Numbered from the stretch's first letter, positions 46,012 through 55,565 are shown. The stretch: DNA of 64,000 bases from Granulicella sp. WH15 (GCF_009914315.1 NZ_CP042596.1:1240001-1304000); one strand, 5' to 3'. Translations and numbers: made by a program. The notes: a model not told the origin generated them from the sequence alone.

Positions 46012-46184
46012 CTACTACCGGAAGTACTATTGAATCGTTGTCCTGAACGTACCATAAATTTTTCAAATTCTCCTGCCGCTAAACTGCTTCTCTTTTGGGA
46101 AGAAAGTTACTCCAGTAAAAAAATCTGCTCAGTCTGCAATATTCCGAGATCTCATCCGTTTCTATAGGTAGACCGCCCGAGGAG

Positions 46185-46754
46185 ATGATGGCTATTCAGG
46201 AGTGGACGATCGACGAGCAGAACCGCTTCATCGCGGAGGCGCTGGAGCGTGACCAGCCGCGGCTGCGTTCGTTCATCCGGCGGCGAGTGCAGGATGCGGA
46301 GGAGGCAGAGGATCTTCTGCAGGATGTGTTTTACGAACTGATCGAAGCGTATCGGCTGATGAAGCCGATGGAGCAGGTTACGGCCTGGCTGTTTCGCGTG
46401 GCGCGGAACCGGATTACCGATCTGTTTCGGCGGCAGAAGCCGGTAGTGCTCGGCGAGCCGATGGACGACGAGGGTGAGGAGGTCTCACTGGAGTCGCTGC
46501 TGCCCTCCGCCGATGCGGGGCCGGATGCGGTGTATGCGCGGAATGTGCTGCTGGACCTGCTGGAGGCGGCGCTTGAGGAGTTGCCGGAGAGTCAGAGGGA
46601 GGTCTTTGTGGCGCACGAGGTGCAGGGGCGGAGCTTCAAGGAGATCGCCGAGGAGACGGGCGTGAGCGTGAATACGCTGCTCTCGCGCAAGCGATATGCC
46701 GTACTGCATCTGAGGGAGCGGCTGCGGGAGACGTACGAGGGGTTTGGAAAATGA
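46185..46754 (+). CDS. ECF-type RNA polymerase sigma factor
   Basis: The 189-residue sigma factor has region 2 (RRRVQDAEEAEDLLQDVFYE, with AWLFRVARNRITDLFRR) and region 4 (ALEELPESQREVFVAHEVQG, then FKEIAEETGVSVNTLLSRKR). It is an extracytoplasmic-function sigma with no extra C-terminal domain. No zinc-binding anti-sigma gene is adjacent. The following gene overlaps its stop by four bases and encodes a small membrane protein, a plausible regulator. The regulon is unknown. Confidence 0.93.
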   Translation: MMAIQEWTIDEQNRFIAEALERDQPRLRSFIRRRVQDAEEAEDLLQDVFYELIEAYRLMKPMEQVTAWLFRVARNRITDLFRRQKPVVLGEPMDDEGEEVSLESLLPSADAGPDAVYARNVLLDLLEAALEELPESQREVFVAHEVQGRSFKEIAEETGVSVNTLLSRKRYAVLHLRERLRETYEGFGK

Positions 46755-47146
46755 TGAGGGATGATGCGATGAGAAAGCCTAAGGCTGTGAAGGTGTTGAA
46801 GGGGATTGCTATGGTCATCGTGATGGCTGGGGTGGTCGGTTTTGTTGTGCGAGAGCTTTGGAACTGGCTGATGCCGGGGCTGTTTGGGCTGCATACGGTG
46901 ACGTTCTGGCAGGCTCTGGGGCTGTTTGTGCTCGGCAAACTGCTGTTGGGCGGGTTTCATCGGCATGCAAACGGGCGTTGGCACGGAGGCGGGCAGAGGT
47001 ACTGGAGGAGGGAGATGCGGGATCGCTGGGAGGGGATGAGCGAGGAGGAGCGTGAGCGGTTTCAGGTGGGGATGCGTAGAGGGCGCGGGTGTGGCTGGGG
47101 GCGGCGTGAGGATGTGGCCGCGTCGATGGTTGGAGGGGAGCGATGA
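46751..47146 (+). CDS. Small two-helix membrane protein encoded with the ECF sigma factor
   Basis: The 131-residue product has two hydrophobic segments (about residues 17-34, LKGIAMVIVMAGVVGFVV; and about 48-67, TVTFWQALGLFVLGKLLLGG). An Arg-rich tail follows (RYWRREMRDRWEGMSEEER, FQVGMRRGRGCGWGRRED). The start overlaps the sigma stop in ATGA and the end overlaps the next gene likewise. The layout suggests a membrane anchor that could sequester or tune the sigma factor. No known anti-sigma domain is visible, so this is inference. Confidence 0.8.
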   Translation: MMRDDAMRKPKAVKVLKGIAMVIVMAGVVGFVVRELWNWLMPGLFGLHTVTFWQALGLFVLGKLLLGGFHRHANGRWHGGGQRYWRREMRDRWEGMSEEERERFQVGMRRGRGCGWGRREDVAASMVGGER

Positions 47147-47319
47147 AGGAGACGGAGCGGCAGTTGATGGAGAAGCTGGAGCGCCATGCGTGGGGGATCG
47201 AGCCAATGCGGGAACGGTTCGCGGAGCTGGCGGCGGAGAATGCCCGGCTGCAGGGGATCGTGGCGGAGCTGCTGATACGGAATCAGAAGCTCCGCGAGCT
47301 GCAAGGATATGAGGCTTAG
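47143..47319 (+). CDS. 58-residue coiled-coil protein, third gene of the ECF operon
   Basis: A frame of 59 codons starts at the ATG overlapping the previous stop (ATGA), with GGAGGGGAGCG just upstream. It encodes a helical, heptad-like product: MKETERQLMEKLERHAWGIE and then RERFAELAAENARLQGIVAE. Overlapping starts and a clear ribosome-binding site support it as a real gene despite its size. The stop overlaps the TAA of the convergent TonB receptor gene in a shared TTAG. Function is unknown; it may bridge the sigma factor and the membrane protein. Confidence 0.75.
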   Translation: MKETERQLMEKLERHAWGIEPMRERFAELAAENARLQGIVAELLIRNQKLRELQGYEA

Positions 47320-50072
47320 CTGCGCTTCTTCCAGAGCGTGATCTTTAGCCCGCCGTAGATGTTGAAGGGCGTGCCTGGGGCCAGGAAGGTCGAGGTGCGG
47401 ATGGGGATGTCGCCGTCGCCGGTGCCGTAGGGGGTGCCGAAGGGGCGGGCTACGAAGTGGTTGTTGTTGTCGAAGGGCGTGGTGCCGAGCTGGGCGCCGG
47501 TGGAGTAGTGCTTGTCGAGCAGGTTGTTCATCTGCACGAAGAGCTGGATGCGCGAAGCGAGCTGATAGCGTGCGCCCAGGTTGCCGATGCCGTATCCGGC
47601 GGACTTGCCGGAGCCGAGATAGTAGACGCCGTCGGGCTGGTCGAGATTGTTCTCGTTGCCGCGTGCGAACGAGGAGCCTACGGCGAGGATGTCCATCTCG
47701 ACCGTTAGTTTGGGTGACGGACGGTATTGGCCGAAGACCTTCAGCATGTTGCGCGGGACCTGCGGAATGTAGTCGCCGGGGACGATGTGGATGTCGTCGT
47801 CGATTCCGGGCTGGCCTGCGAGGGCGCTATCGTTGGTGCTGTTGCTGCCGCCGTCGACCGTCTGTGGGCTCTGGTAGGTGGCGTTCAGGAAGGTGTAGTT
47901 GCCGCCCAGGCTGCCGTGCCGCCAGTCCTTGGATAGCTCCAGCTCCACACCGTCGCGGCGGGTCTTGCCGAAGTTGAGGAAGTAGCCGAAGCCGGTCTGT
48001 TCGGAGGCTACGAAGAGCAGGTCGTTGTAGTTCTGGCCGAAGAAGTAGTCCGCGCTCCAGTGCAGGGTGCCTTCTTCGTTGCTGCGGATGCCTGCCTCGA
48101 AGGTGCGCGAGACCACCTGCTTGAGTGGGGGATCGCTGACCAGTGCGTTGGGTAGGTTGCAGGGCTCGTTGGGGTCGGCGCAGCCTAGCTCGATCGAGGT
48201 GGGGGAGCGACTTGCCTCGCTGTAGTTGAAATAGGTATTGAAGAAGCGGGAGGGTTTGTAGGTGAAGCCTGCGGCGGGATTGAAGCGCTGGAAGACGTTG
48301 TTGCTGTTCAGATTGCCGCGTACGGAGGAGGTGGGCAGGTAGTCCACGTTTTTGAGTGAGGTGTGGTTGTAGCGGCCTGAGAGAGTGACGGTCCACGGGC
48401 CGTAGGTCAGGGTGTCGGTAGCGTAGACGCTGGGGGTGTTGACGGTTCCGTGAAGCTGAACGCGGTTGTCCACGGGGTCGCCGTCGGAGAAGGTCGTGCC
48501 GTCGAGGAAGATCGGAACCAGCGTGAAGGAGACGTTGTCGGAGTTGAGGTAGCCGAGCTGGGTGAGCTGGTGGTAGGTGGAGGTGCCACGATCCCAGCCT
48601 GCTCCAACGGCGAGGCGGTTGTGCTTCGTCCGCCACATCATCAGGCCGGAGAGGCCGTAGCTGTTCTGCTTGTCCGTGGTGCGGGTGATGACGCCGTTGC
48701 ACTTTTCGGATGGCTCGCCGCCGGTGTTATTTTCGAGCACCTGCGCGAGGCAGCGCCAGTAGGGATAAGGCTCGGTGGTGGCGTTGCCGGTGGTGGGGAA
48801 GCCGGTGTATCCGGCGGCGGTGAGCGCGGCGATATCGGAGGCGCTCAGGTTGTAGAGCGACTGGTCGAAGGAGTCGTCGTTCAGGTCACCGTTGGAGCTG
48901 TCGGCGCGCACGTAGCGGTAGTAGGCGTTGGCGGAGAAGGTCAGGTTGCTGGTGGCGGCGTGGGTTGCGTTCAGGGTGAGGGACGGTGAGCGGTCCCAGG
49001 TGACGTCGGGAATGGTGTTGACGTCGGAGTAGTCGGTCTTGAGGAAGCGGAAGTCCGAGGTACCGTTGCCGGTGAGCCAGTTGTCGGCGTAGGCTCCGCT
49101 GAGGAAGATGCTGGTCTTGGGGGTGGTCCAGCCCAGCTTGGCGAAGGACTGCCGGACCTCGGAGGGGGAGAACTGCCGCCATCCGTCCTCGCGGTAGAGA
49201 TTGCCTGCGAGATAGTAGTTGAAGCCGCGGGGGAGGACTCCGCCCAGCTCGCCTTCTCCGGCGCGGCGGCCGAACTTGCCGCCGGTGAGCTGGAGATAGC
49301 CGCCGGGAGCGGTGGTGCCGTCCTTGGTCTGGACGGAGATGGCCCCGCCCAGAGTGTTCAGGCCGTAGACCGGGTCGGAGCCGGGGATGAGAGCCATGTC
49401 GCGGATGGCGACCTTGGGGATCAGGTCCCAGGAGACGATGTCGCCGAAGGGCTGGTTCTGGCGGACGCCGTCGAGGTAGACGGAGAGGCCCTCGGGCGTG
49501 CCGAGCAGGGGAGAGGCCGTGTAGCCGCGGTAGTTGATGTCGGGCTGGTAGGGGTTGCCGGTGTTCTCGTTGATGTAGACGCCGGTCAGACGCTTGTTCA
49601 TCAGGTCGGCCAGATCGAGGGCGTTGCTGTCTTCGAGGTTCTTTGCGGTCAGGCCTTGTACTGGAACTGGAATCTGGTCGAGGGACTGGTCGGCCTGTCC
49701 GATGGGTGTGGGAGAGAGAACGGTAATGCTCGTTGACGTGCCTTGGATTGGCAGGGTGACGGACTGCGTGATGGGGGCTGCGGAGGTGACATAGATGGAG
49801 ACGACACGCGAGATGAAGCCGGGGCGAGAGATCTCCAGGCGGTAGTGGCCGAAGGGGAGATCGCCCAGTGACAGGCGGCCCTGTGCGTCGGTCTGGACGG
49901 CGCGGTTGAGGCCGGGACCGGTGATGTGTCCGCTGGCCGTAAGGGCGGCTCCGGCGGGATCGTTCACCTGGAGCTGGAGAGCGCCTGTGCTTTGAGCGTA
50001 GGTCACGGCGGGGAGAGCGCCCATCAGGGCAAGCAGCCCCAGCGAGAATCGACTACGAGGAGATATGAGCAT
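47316..50072 (-). CDS. TonB-dependent receptor with N-terminal regulatory-like domain
   Basis: The roughly 918-residue outer-membrane protein has a signal peptide (FSLGLLALMGALPAVTYAQS), a short Ig-like domain (GALQLQVNDPAGAALTASGH) and a classical plug (LADLMNKRLTGVYINENTGN, GLSVYLDGVRQNQPFGDIVS). The beta-barrel ends FNIYGGLKITLWKKRS. It is closer to siderophore/small-molecule receptors than to Oar-like receptors. I start at the ATG at 50072; a TTG at 50087 is an alternative. It is divergent from a PQQ-dependent dehydrogenase, so uptake of PQQ is one possibility, unproven. Its stop overlaps the ECF operon end. Confidence 0.9.
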   Translation of the reverse strand: MLISPRSRFSLGLLALMGALPAVTYAQSTGALQLQVNDPAGAALTASGHITGPGLNRAVQTDAQGRLSLGDLPFGHYRLEISRPGFISRVVSIYVTSAAPITQSVTLPIQGTSTSITVLSPTPIGQADQSLDQIPVPVQGLTAKNLEDSNALDLADLMNKRLTGVYINENTGNPYQPDINYRGYTASPLLGTPEGLSVYLDGVRQNQPFGDIVSWDLIPKVAIRDMALIPGSDPVYGLNTLGGAISVQTKDGTTAPGGYLQLTGGKFGRRAGEGELGGVLPRGFNYYLAGNLYREDGWRQFSPSEVRQSFAKLGWTTPKTSIFLSGAYADNWLTGNGTSDFRFLKTDYSDVNTIPDVTWDRSPSLTLNATHAATSNLTFSANAYYRYVRADSSNGDLNDDSFDQSLYNLSASDIAALTAAGYTGFPTTGNATTEPYPYWRCLAQVLENNTGGEPSEKCNGVITRTTDKQNSYGLSGLMMWRTKHNRLAVGAGWDRGTSTYHQLTQLGYLNSDNVSFTLVPIFLDGTTFSDGDPVDNRVQLHGTVNTPSVYATDTLTYGPWTVTLSGRYNHTSLKNVDYLPTSSVRGNLNSNNVFQRFNPAAGFTYKPSRFFNTYFNYSEASRSPTSIELGCADPNEPCNLPNALVSDPPLKQVVSRTFEAGIRSNEEGTLHWSADYFFGQNYNDLLFVASEQTGFGYFLNFGKTRRDGVELELSKDWRHGSLGGNYTFLNATYQSPQTVDGGSNSTNDSALAGQPGIDDDIHIVPGDYIPQVPRNMLKVFGQYRPSPKLTVEMDILAVGSSFARGNENNLDQPDGVYYLGSGKSAGYGIGNLGARYQLASRIQLFVQMNNLLDKHYSTGAQLGTTPFDNNNHFVARPFGTPYGTGDGDIPIRTSTFLAPGTPFNIYGGLKITLWKKRS

Positions 50073-50240
50073 GCCTTTGGCTATCAACAGGAACGTCGCC
50101 TTTGTGTGAGCTGAGAAATTAAGGTTCTGCAGAGATATTCCAGATGGTGTGGTTTTGTTCAGCCTTTTTAGGGAGTGCCGTGATTAAAGTTGATCGAACT
50201 GCGCGACTATGATTCCTGCTAACTGCTATCCTTTTCGATC

Positions 50241-52406
50241 ATGCTGACATCTCTGCTTTCCAGCGGCTCAAAGACTGTCAAAGCGGCTGCTCTTGCTCTG
50301 GCGGTGGCTATTCATTGCAATGCGATCGGGGCGGCCAGCGAGAAGCCCCAGGCGGTGGATTGGCCCGTCTATGGCGGCACGGAGAACCAGCACTACTCGC
50401 CGCTGAAGCAGATCAACACGGCCAATGTGAGCAAGCTGAAGCTTGCCTGGACGTATGACAGCGGTGAAAAGGAAGGCGGCCTGGAGACGAGTCCGATCAT
50501 CGTGGGCGATGCGATGTATGCGTGTACGCCGTCGCAGAAGATCATCAAGCTGAACGCCGCAACCGGAGAGCTTCTGTGGAAGTTCGCCTCAGGTATCTCC
50601 AGCACGCAACCCTCGCGTGGGGTCTCGTACTGGACCGATGGCAAAGAGGGACGTGTTTTGGCCGCGGTGATGAACTATCTTTACGCGCTCGATCCGAAGA
50701 CGGGGAAGCCGATTGCGAGCTTCGGCGAGAATGGGCGTATCGACCTGCGCAAGGGGCTGCGCGGGGACTATCGCAGGCAGTCGATTGCGCTGACTACGCC
50801 TGGGACGATCTATAAGGATCTGATTATCGTGAGCGGGAGAAATCCCGAGGCGTATCCTGCGCCGCCGGGGCATATACGCGCCTTCGACGTGCGTACCGGT
50901 GCGCTACGTTGGACGTTCCATACGATTCCTCATCCTGGCGAGGCGGGCTACGAGACCTGGCCGAAGGATGCATGGAAGTACGCCGGTGCTGCGAATAACT
51001 GGTCGGGGATGTCGATTGATAAGGGACGCGGCATCCTGTATGTACCGACAGGGTCGGCGGTCTTTGACTTCTATGGTGGCGACCGCATAGGCAACGATCT
51101 GTTTGCGGATAGCCTGCTTGCGCTGGACGCCGCGACAGGGAAGCTGCTGTGGCACTTTCAAGAGGTGCACCACGATATCTGGGATCGTGATCTGCCTGCT
51201 CCACCGGCACTCGTAACCGTGCAGCGTGACGGCAAGATGGTGGACGCTGTGGTGCAGACGACCAAGCAGGGGTATGTGTACGTCTTCGACCGCGTGACTG
51301 GGAAGCCTCTCTTTCCGATTGAAGAGGTGAAGGTTCCAGCGAGCGAGGTGCCTGGCGAGGTGACCTCGCCTACGCAGCCCCGGCCTGTGACGCCTGCTCC
51401 TTATGCACGGCAGATGGTGACGCTCGACGACCTGACCACGCGCACGCCCGAGGCGCACGCATGGGCCGTGGAGGAGTACAAGAAGCTGCTGGTCGGCGAT
51501 CAGTTCACGCCTCTTAGTGATAAGAAGATCTTTCTGTTGACGCCGGGGTTTGATGGCGGCGCGGAGTGGGGTGGCGCGGCGGTAGACCCCGTGGCCCAGG
51601 TGATGTTTACGAATGCAAATAATATCTCGTGGCTTGCGGGGCTGACGGTTCCGCCTCCTTCGAGTAGCCAGGGGGAGACGCTTTATCGGAATAGCTGCAG
51701 CATGTGTCATGGCATGGATCGTGCGGGCCAGCCACCAGCGTTTCCTTCTCTGCTGGGAGTGCAGGAGCGGCTCACCGATGAGACGATTGAGGCGCAGATT
51801 CGCAATGGCAAGGGGCGTATGCCGTCGTTTCCTAACTTGAGCGATGCCGAGATGAAAGAGATTATTCACTTTCTCAAGGTCGGCGAGTTGAGCGAAAACA
51901 CAGGGCCGGAGACACGTGAGTTGGCTACCACGCCTGCATCGGCCGATGAGATTGCGCTGGCGAAGAAGATTCCTTATAAGTTCACGGGGTATAAGAAGTT
52001 TCTCGATCCGGAGGGATATCCCGCTGTCGCTTCGCCATGGGGCACGCTGAATGCGATTGATCTCAAAACCGGCAAGTATCTGTGGCGTATTCCTCTTGGA
52101 GAGTATCCGGAGCTGGTGGCGAAGGGGCTGAAGGATACGGGCTCGGAGAACTATGGCGGGCCGGTGATGACCGCTGGTGGAGTATTGTTTATCGCGGCGA
52201 CCGTCCATGATGAGAAGCTGCGCGCCTTCGATGCTCGCACGGGGAAACTGCTGTGGGAGACGAAGCTGCCGTATGCGGGTATGGACACTCCTGCGACCTA
52301 CATGGTGCATGGCAAGCAGTATGTGGTGATTGGGGCCGGTGGAGGCAAGGAGACGACAGGGAATCATCGCGGTGGTGTATATGTCGCTTACTCATTGCAA
52401 GAGTAA
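50241..52406 (+). CDS. PQQ-dependent dehydrogenase with internal cytochrome c domain
   Basis: This 721-residue periplasmic quinoprotein oxidises an alcohol or sugar and passes electrons to a haem in the same chain. It has a signal peptide (ALALAVAIHCNAIGAAS) and PQQ propeller blades (QAVDWPVYGGTENQHYSPLK, ALRWTFHTIPHPGEAGYETW). A c-type haem site is at Cys486-Cys489-His490 (RNSCSMCHGMDRAGQPPAFP), and the final propeller blades end GGGKETTGNHRGGVYVAYS. The cytochrome is inserted inside the propeller rather than fused at the end, as in membrane-type glucose-dehydrogenase relatives of Acidobacteria. Substrate cannot be told. Confidence 0.93.
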   Translation: MLTSLLSSGSKTVKAAALALAVAIHCNAIGAASEKPQAVDWPVYGGTENQHYSPLKQINTANVSKLKLAWTYDSGEKEGGLETSPIIVGDAMYACTPSQKIIKLNAATGELLWKFASGISSTQPSRGVSYWTDGKEGRVLAAVMNYLYALDPKTGKPIASFGENGRIDLRKGLRGDYRRQSIALTTPGTIYKDLIIVSGRNPEAYPAPPGHIRAFDVRTGALRWTFHTIPHPGEAGYETWPKDAWKYAGAANNWSGMSIDKGRGILYVPTGSAVFDFYGGDRIGNDLFADSLLALDAATGKLLWHFQEVHHDIWDRDLPAPPALVTVQRDGKMVDAVVQTTKQGYVYVFDRVTGKPLFPIEEVKVPASEVPGEVTSPTQPRPVTPAPYARQMVTLDDLTTRTPEAHAWAVEEYKKLLVGDQFTPLSDKKIFLLTPGFDGGAEWGGAAVDPVAQVMFTNANNISWLAGLTVPPPSSSQGETLYRNSCSMCHGMDRAGQPPAFPSLLGVQERLTDETIEAQIRNGKGRMPSFPNLSDAEMKEIIHFLKVGELSENTGPETRELATTPASADEIALAKKIPYKFTGYKKFLDPEGYPAVASPWGTLNAIDLKTGKYLWRIPLGEYPELVAKGLKDTGSENYGGPVMTAGGVLFIAATVHDEKLRAFDARTGKLLWETKLPYAGMDTPATYMVHGKQYVVIGAGGGKETTGNHRGGVYVAYSLQE

Positions 52407-52589
52407 AGTCGCAGGCATGTACTCTTAGGCGCGGGCTTCTAGGCAAAGGCATTTCGTCTCACGGCGATCTTCCTCCGAAAAAGACTCGTTGGTCTATCAA
52501 GCGGCAGGAATGGCTCCAAGACAAACTGTTTTGCAGCCAACGGCATCTCCGATTGCGGCTAGGAGATTTGCAGGCATACGAAGCGAATT

Positions 52590-53615
52590 TTATGGCTTGG
52601 ACTTAGGTGCGTCTGGTTCAGATTCGATGACCGTCAGGCTCTTGCCGGTTGCGCCTGCCTGGAGTGAATCGGTGGTGACTACAAGTGTCACGCCCGGTGT
52701 GAGTTCTTCGTCCAGCGCATTTCGGAATGAGTCAGGCATACTCACACGCCCTCTTTCCGCAGCAGTCATCTCCCGCTTCTCGTCCCAACTTTGTCCGGGC
52801 AGTGGTAGCTGCATCCAGTGAAAGCCCTGGGCATCAATTTTAGACAGGCTGTATGCCGTTGTTTCCGTCACAGGGCCGGAGATCTTCACCGGCGTCGAGC
52901 CGATCAGGATGCCGTTGCGCAGCACTACCAGTCTACTATCGGCAGCGCTCAGGATTAGTGAGACGGGCCCTCGTGTGGACTTCTCCGGAGTCCAGATGGA
53001 TGCGCCAGTCTCCGCGGCTGCAGTCGCGACCTCGCTCTGCAATAGATCCGGTGTAGGGGCTACTCGTGGAACCGCTTCCAGATCCGTGATGACGACCGTC
53101 ATTCCCAGAGCGGTCGCTCCATACAATAGCTTTGCAAAGGCCATGGGCATTCGCACACAACCGTGCGAGGCTGGATAACCCGGCAGATGGCCCGCGTGCA
53201 TTGCCACGCCCGACCACGTCAATCGCTGCATGTATGGCATCGGGGCGGAGTTATACAGATTGGATTTGTGCTGCACCCGTTTCTGCAACACCGTAAATAT
53301 GCCAGTCGGTGTCTGGTGTCCGGGTTTACCCGTAGAGACAGTCGAGACTCCGATCAGCACTCCATTGCGATAGACATAGCAACGCTGCACGGGCAGACTT
53401 ACTACGGCCAGAATCGGTCCAGACGGCGCAACTAAAGGTGCCCAGAGGTACTCTCCCGGCTTCAGGCTTTGGACCCTGTCAGCCATGCTGGAAGTTTCTA
53501 AATTAGCTTGCAGCGCCCAGTTCTTCTCTGAGCCGCTGCATATAAAGGCCACGCTCCCGGCCGCACGCCAAAGGAACTCCCGCCTGCTGTTCCGCATCTT
53601 CATTTGATTCATCAT
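52590..53615 (-). CDS. L,D-transpeptidase (YkuD family), Tat-exported
   Basis: The roughly 341-residue product carries a YkuD catalytic domain with the active-site signature HAGHLPGYPASHGCVRMPMA (His and Cys in SHGCVR). These enzymes crosslink peptidoglycan or attach proteins to it. The N terminus holds a twin-arginine signal (SRREFLWRAAGSVAFICSGS). A second, weaker repeat of the domain fold follows (LRNGILIGSTPVKISGPVTE). Start choice among Met codons at 53615, 53612, 53603 and 53597 is uncertain; none has a strong ribosome-binding site. Confidence 0.88.
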   Translation of the reverse strand: MMNQMKMRNSRREFLWRAAGSVAFICSGSEKNWALQANLETSSMADRVQSLKPGEYLWAPLVAPSGPILAVVSLPVQRCYVYRNGVLIGVSTVSTGKPGHQTPTGIFTVLQKRVQHKSNLYNSAPMPYMQRLTWSGVAMHAGHLPGYPASHGCVRMPMAFAKLLYGATALGMTVVITDLEAVPRVAPTPDLLQSEVATAAAETGASIWTPEKSTRGPVSLILSAADSRLVVLRNGILIGSTPVKISGPVTETTAYSLSKIDAQGFHWMQLPLPGQSWDEKREMTAAERGRVSMPDSFRNALDEELTPGVTLVVTTDSLQAGATGKSLTVIESEPDAPKSKP

Positions 53616-53745
53616 CTGCACGTACACCTGTGATCCATGTGTATTCTGTTGGATTTCAAGTAGATTCGCAATTTCAAGAGGCTGATGAAATCCATGCAAG
53701 GTAAAGTTTCTTCACATTGTAAGCGAGAAATCTTATGGCTGAGGA

Positions 53746-53777
53746 TGCACTCAATGGGCAGCGCTCGCCTGAGTGCA
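53746..53777. other. Small hairpin between transpeptidase and kinase genes
   Basis: TGCACTCA at 53746-53753 pairs with TGAGTGCA at 53770-53777 over a 16-base loop. It sits between the start of the transpeptidase gene and the end of the PfkB kinase gene. No T-tract follows. Confidence 0.4.
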
Positions 53778-53817
53778 CAGAAAGTGCTGCGGCGGCTAGT
53801 GATGAACTCTTCGGTGC

Positions 53818-54729
53818 TTATATTGGTTGAATATCTATGCGTGGGCGTAGCGCAACGAGGAGGTTGTGTGCGGCTGCTTCTGTCGCTGCTGCAAGGCCGG
53901 AGAAGCCGAGGCCTTCGATGCAGAACGACGCAGAGATCGCACCATATAGAAGTGCCTCTACTGGATTATCTTGTCTTGCGAAGCCAGCCAGTACTCCGCC
54001 GCAGAAGGCATCCCCGGCACCCGTCGTGTCGAACACTTCGACTGGCACGGCGGGAATGTGAAGCCAGTTCTTAGCATTCGCCAGATGAGCGATAGCGCCG
54101 TCGGCACCGCATTTAATGGCAATGAGAGTTACTTCAGGAGCTACGAGTCGGAGCCTGCGCAGAGCCTCAAGTGGGGTAGCGTCAGGAAACAAAGCGAGAG
54201 CGTCCTGCCGGCTCGGCATGAAGAGATCGATCCCGCGTAGTAACTCGATAGTCTTATCCAGGCTTGTGTCTCCGAGAAGGTCGTGATCATCGAGATCGAG
54301 CGATATCAATGTAGTGCCAGCCTCGCGAAGTGCTTGTATCACCTGGATGGCAGCTTCATGGGGCATGGGTGCAATATGGGCGGCCTGGTAGCCTGATGCA
54401 ACATCCGCGACCTGAGGACTGAAGTTTTTCCAGTTGCTGCTTGCTCTTCGGGAGACGAAGTGGCGTGTCCCATCTTCTTCGTAGAGGCCCCAGTTGCGCA
54501 TCGTGTGCGGGAGTCGGCGGCAGTGCGATAAGTCGATGCTGTCGCCTAATGATTCGATGGGATAGTCGGCTCCTATCGGCGCGACGATGCTCACCGCTCG
54601 CGTCCAAAGCGATGCTCCCAGAGCCGCATAGGGCGCGTTCCCGCCAGGAACGGCCCAACGCGTAGATCCATCCGGAAAGACCAGATCGTCAATCGTGAAG
54701 TTGCCGTAGATGGCAAGCGAGGGCGTCAC
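53818..54729 (-). CDS. PfkB-family carbohydrate/nucleoside kinase
   Basis: The 303-residue cytoplasmic kinase has the PfkB fold: an N-terminal GNFTIDDLVFPDGSTRWAVP with GGNAPYAALGASLW, and the C-terminal anion-hole motif EVFDTTGAGDAFCGGVLAGF with the catalytic Asp in GAGD. The substrate is not set by sequence; ribokinase, fructokinase, fructoselysine and nucleoside kinases share this fold. The start overlaps the upstream GntR gene by four bases. Being next to a secreted nuclease and phosphodiesterase suggests a sugar or nucleoside released by them; this is inference. Confidence 0.92.
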   Translation of the reverse strand: MTPSLAIYGNFTIDDLVFPDGSTRWAVPGGNAPYAALGASLWTRAVSIVAPIGADYPIESLGDSIDLSHCRRLPHTMRNWGLYEEDGTRHFVSRRASSNWKNFSPQVADVASGYQAAHIAPMPHEAAIQVIQALREAGTTLISLDLDDHDLLGDTSLDKTIELLRGIDLFMPSRQDALALFPDATPLEALRRLRLVAPEVTLIAIKCGADGAIAHLANAKNWLHIPAVPVEVFDTTGAGDAFCGGVLAGFARQDNPVEALLYGAISASFCIEGLGFSGLAAATEAAAHNLLVALRPRIDIQPI

Positions 54730-55535
54730 ACACCCGTCCCGGGGCGGACCAGGGTAAAGCCCATGAGGGAAGAGTTGTGGAAGATGGTGCTATATAAACC
54801 ACGCTGGCCTTGCGCGTCGAACTGAACTTCCCGCATCAGAAGAAGAGGGAAGCCTACTTTAACGTGCAGCAGCTCGGCGTGTTTCTTTCCCGCAGCAACA
54901 GCGGTTAACGCCGACTCACTCGAGACTAGCTGGCGTTGCAGCTTCAGTGACATGAACTCATAGATAGAACCGCCATCGAAGGTCTTGATCAATGGCAGCT
55001 TCCACTCGGGCTCGTCCAGAAGCGATATGTAATCATAGGCAACGGCCAGAGGCCTCGCGTCGATCAGGCGCAGGCGGAAGATCTCGGCGACAGGGGAACT
55101 GTCGGGGATTCCCAGTGCCGCTGCGACCTCGGCCGTGGCGGTAACCTTGCGGATCTTCAGGCCGTCGACCCGAGCCTCTCCGCCGCTTTCGCGTATCAGG
55201 GACGACATGGAGTGCATGGAGTTGAGCGGGCTATTGAGATAGACCGGGCTGTCGGCCACAAATGTGCCTACGCCGTGACGGATCGTGAGTAGGCCCTCGC
55301 GGGTGAGGAGGCGGGTTGCTTCACGCAGGGTCTGACGGCTTACTCCGAGATCTCTTGAGAACTCTACTTCGCCGCGCAACTGCACGCCGCGTTGCAGCTT
55401 GCCGGAGCGCACCTGCTCGCGAATCGCATTCGCGACGCGTGTTGCGAGGTTTTCTCGAGGCATGCCATTCCATATGCGATCCGAGAGGTCATGGGTTGCA
55501 CGGTCATTCTCACCTGAATCCACCATGGTCCCCAT
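54726..55535 (-). CDS. GntR family regulator with UTRA ligand domain
   Basis: The 269-residue repressor has an N-terminal winged helix (NLATRVANAIREQVRSGKLQ, then EFSRDLGVSRQTLREATRLL) and a C-terminal UTRA domain (from about residue 115, VAEIFRLRLIDARPLAVAYD to the end), which binds sugar phosphates or similar small molecules. It is co-transcribed with the PfkB kinase, whose product could be the ligand, and diverges from the nuclease gene. A 31-bp inverted repeat in the gap at 55566-55596 is its probable operator. Confidence 0.93.
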   Translation of the reverse strand: MGTMVDSGENDRATHDLSDRIWNGMPRENLATRVANAIREQVRSGKLQRGVQLRGEVEFSRDLGVSRQTLREATRLLTREGLLTIRHGVGTFVADSPVYLNSPLNSMHSMSSLIRESGGEARVDGLKIRKVTATAEVAAALGIPDSSPVAEIFRLRLIDARPLAVAYDYISLLDEPEWKLPLIKTFDGGSIYEFMSLKLQRQLVSSESALTAVAAGKKHAELLHVKVGFPLLLMREVQFDAQGQRGLYSTIFHNSSLMGFTLVRPGTGV

Positions 55536-55565
55536 TATGACAGTTCTGCCGACAACTGCACCAGG

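Noticed and set aside
49594..50114. Short plus-strand frames within the TonB receptor gene
   Set aside because: No ribosome-binding site, no domain and antisense to a clear gene.
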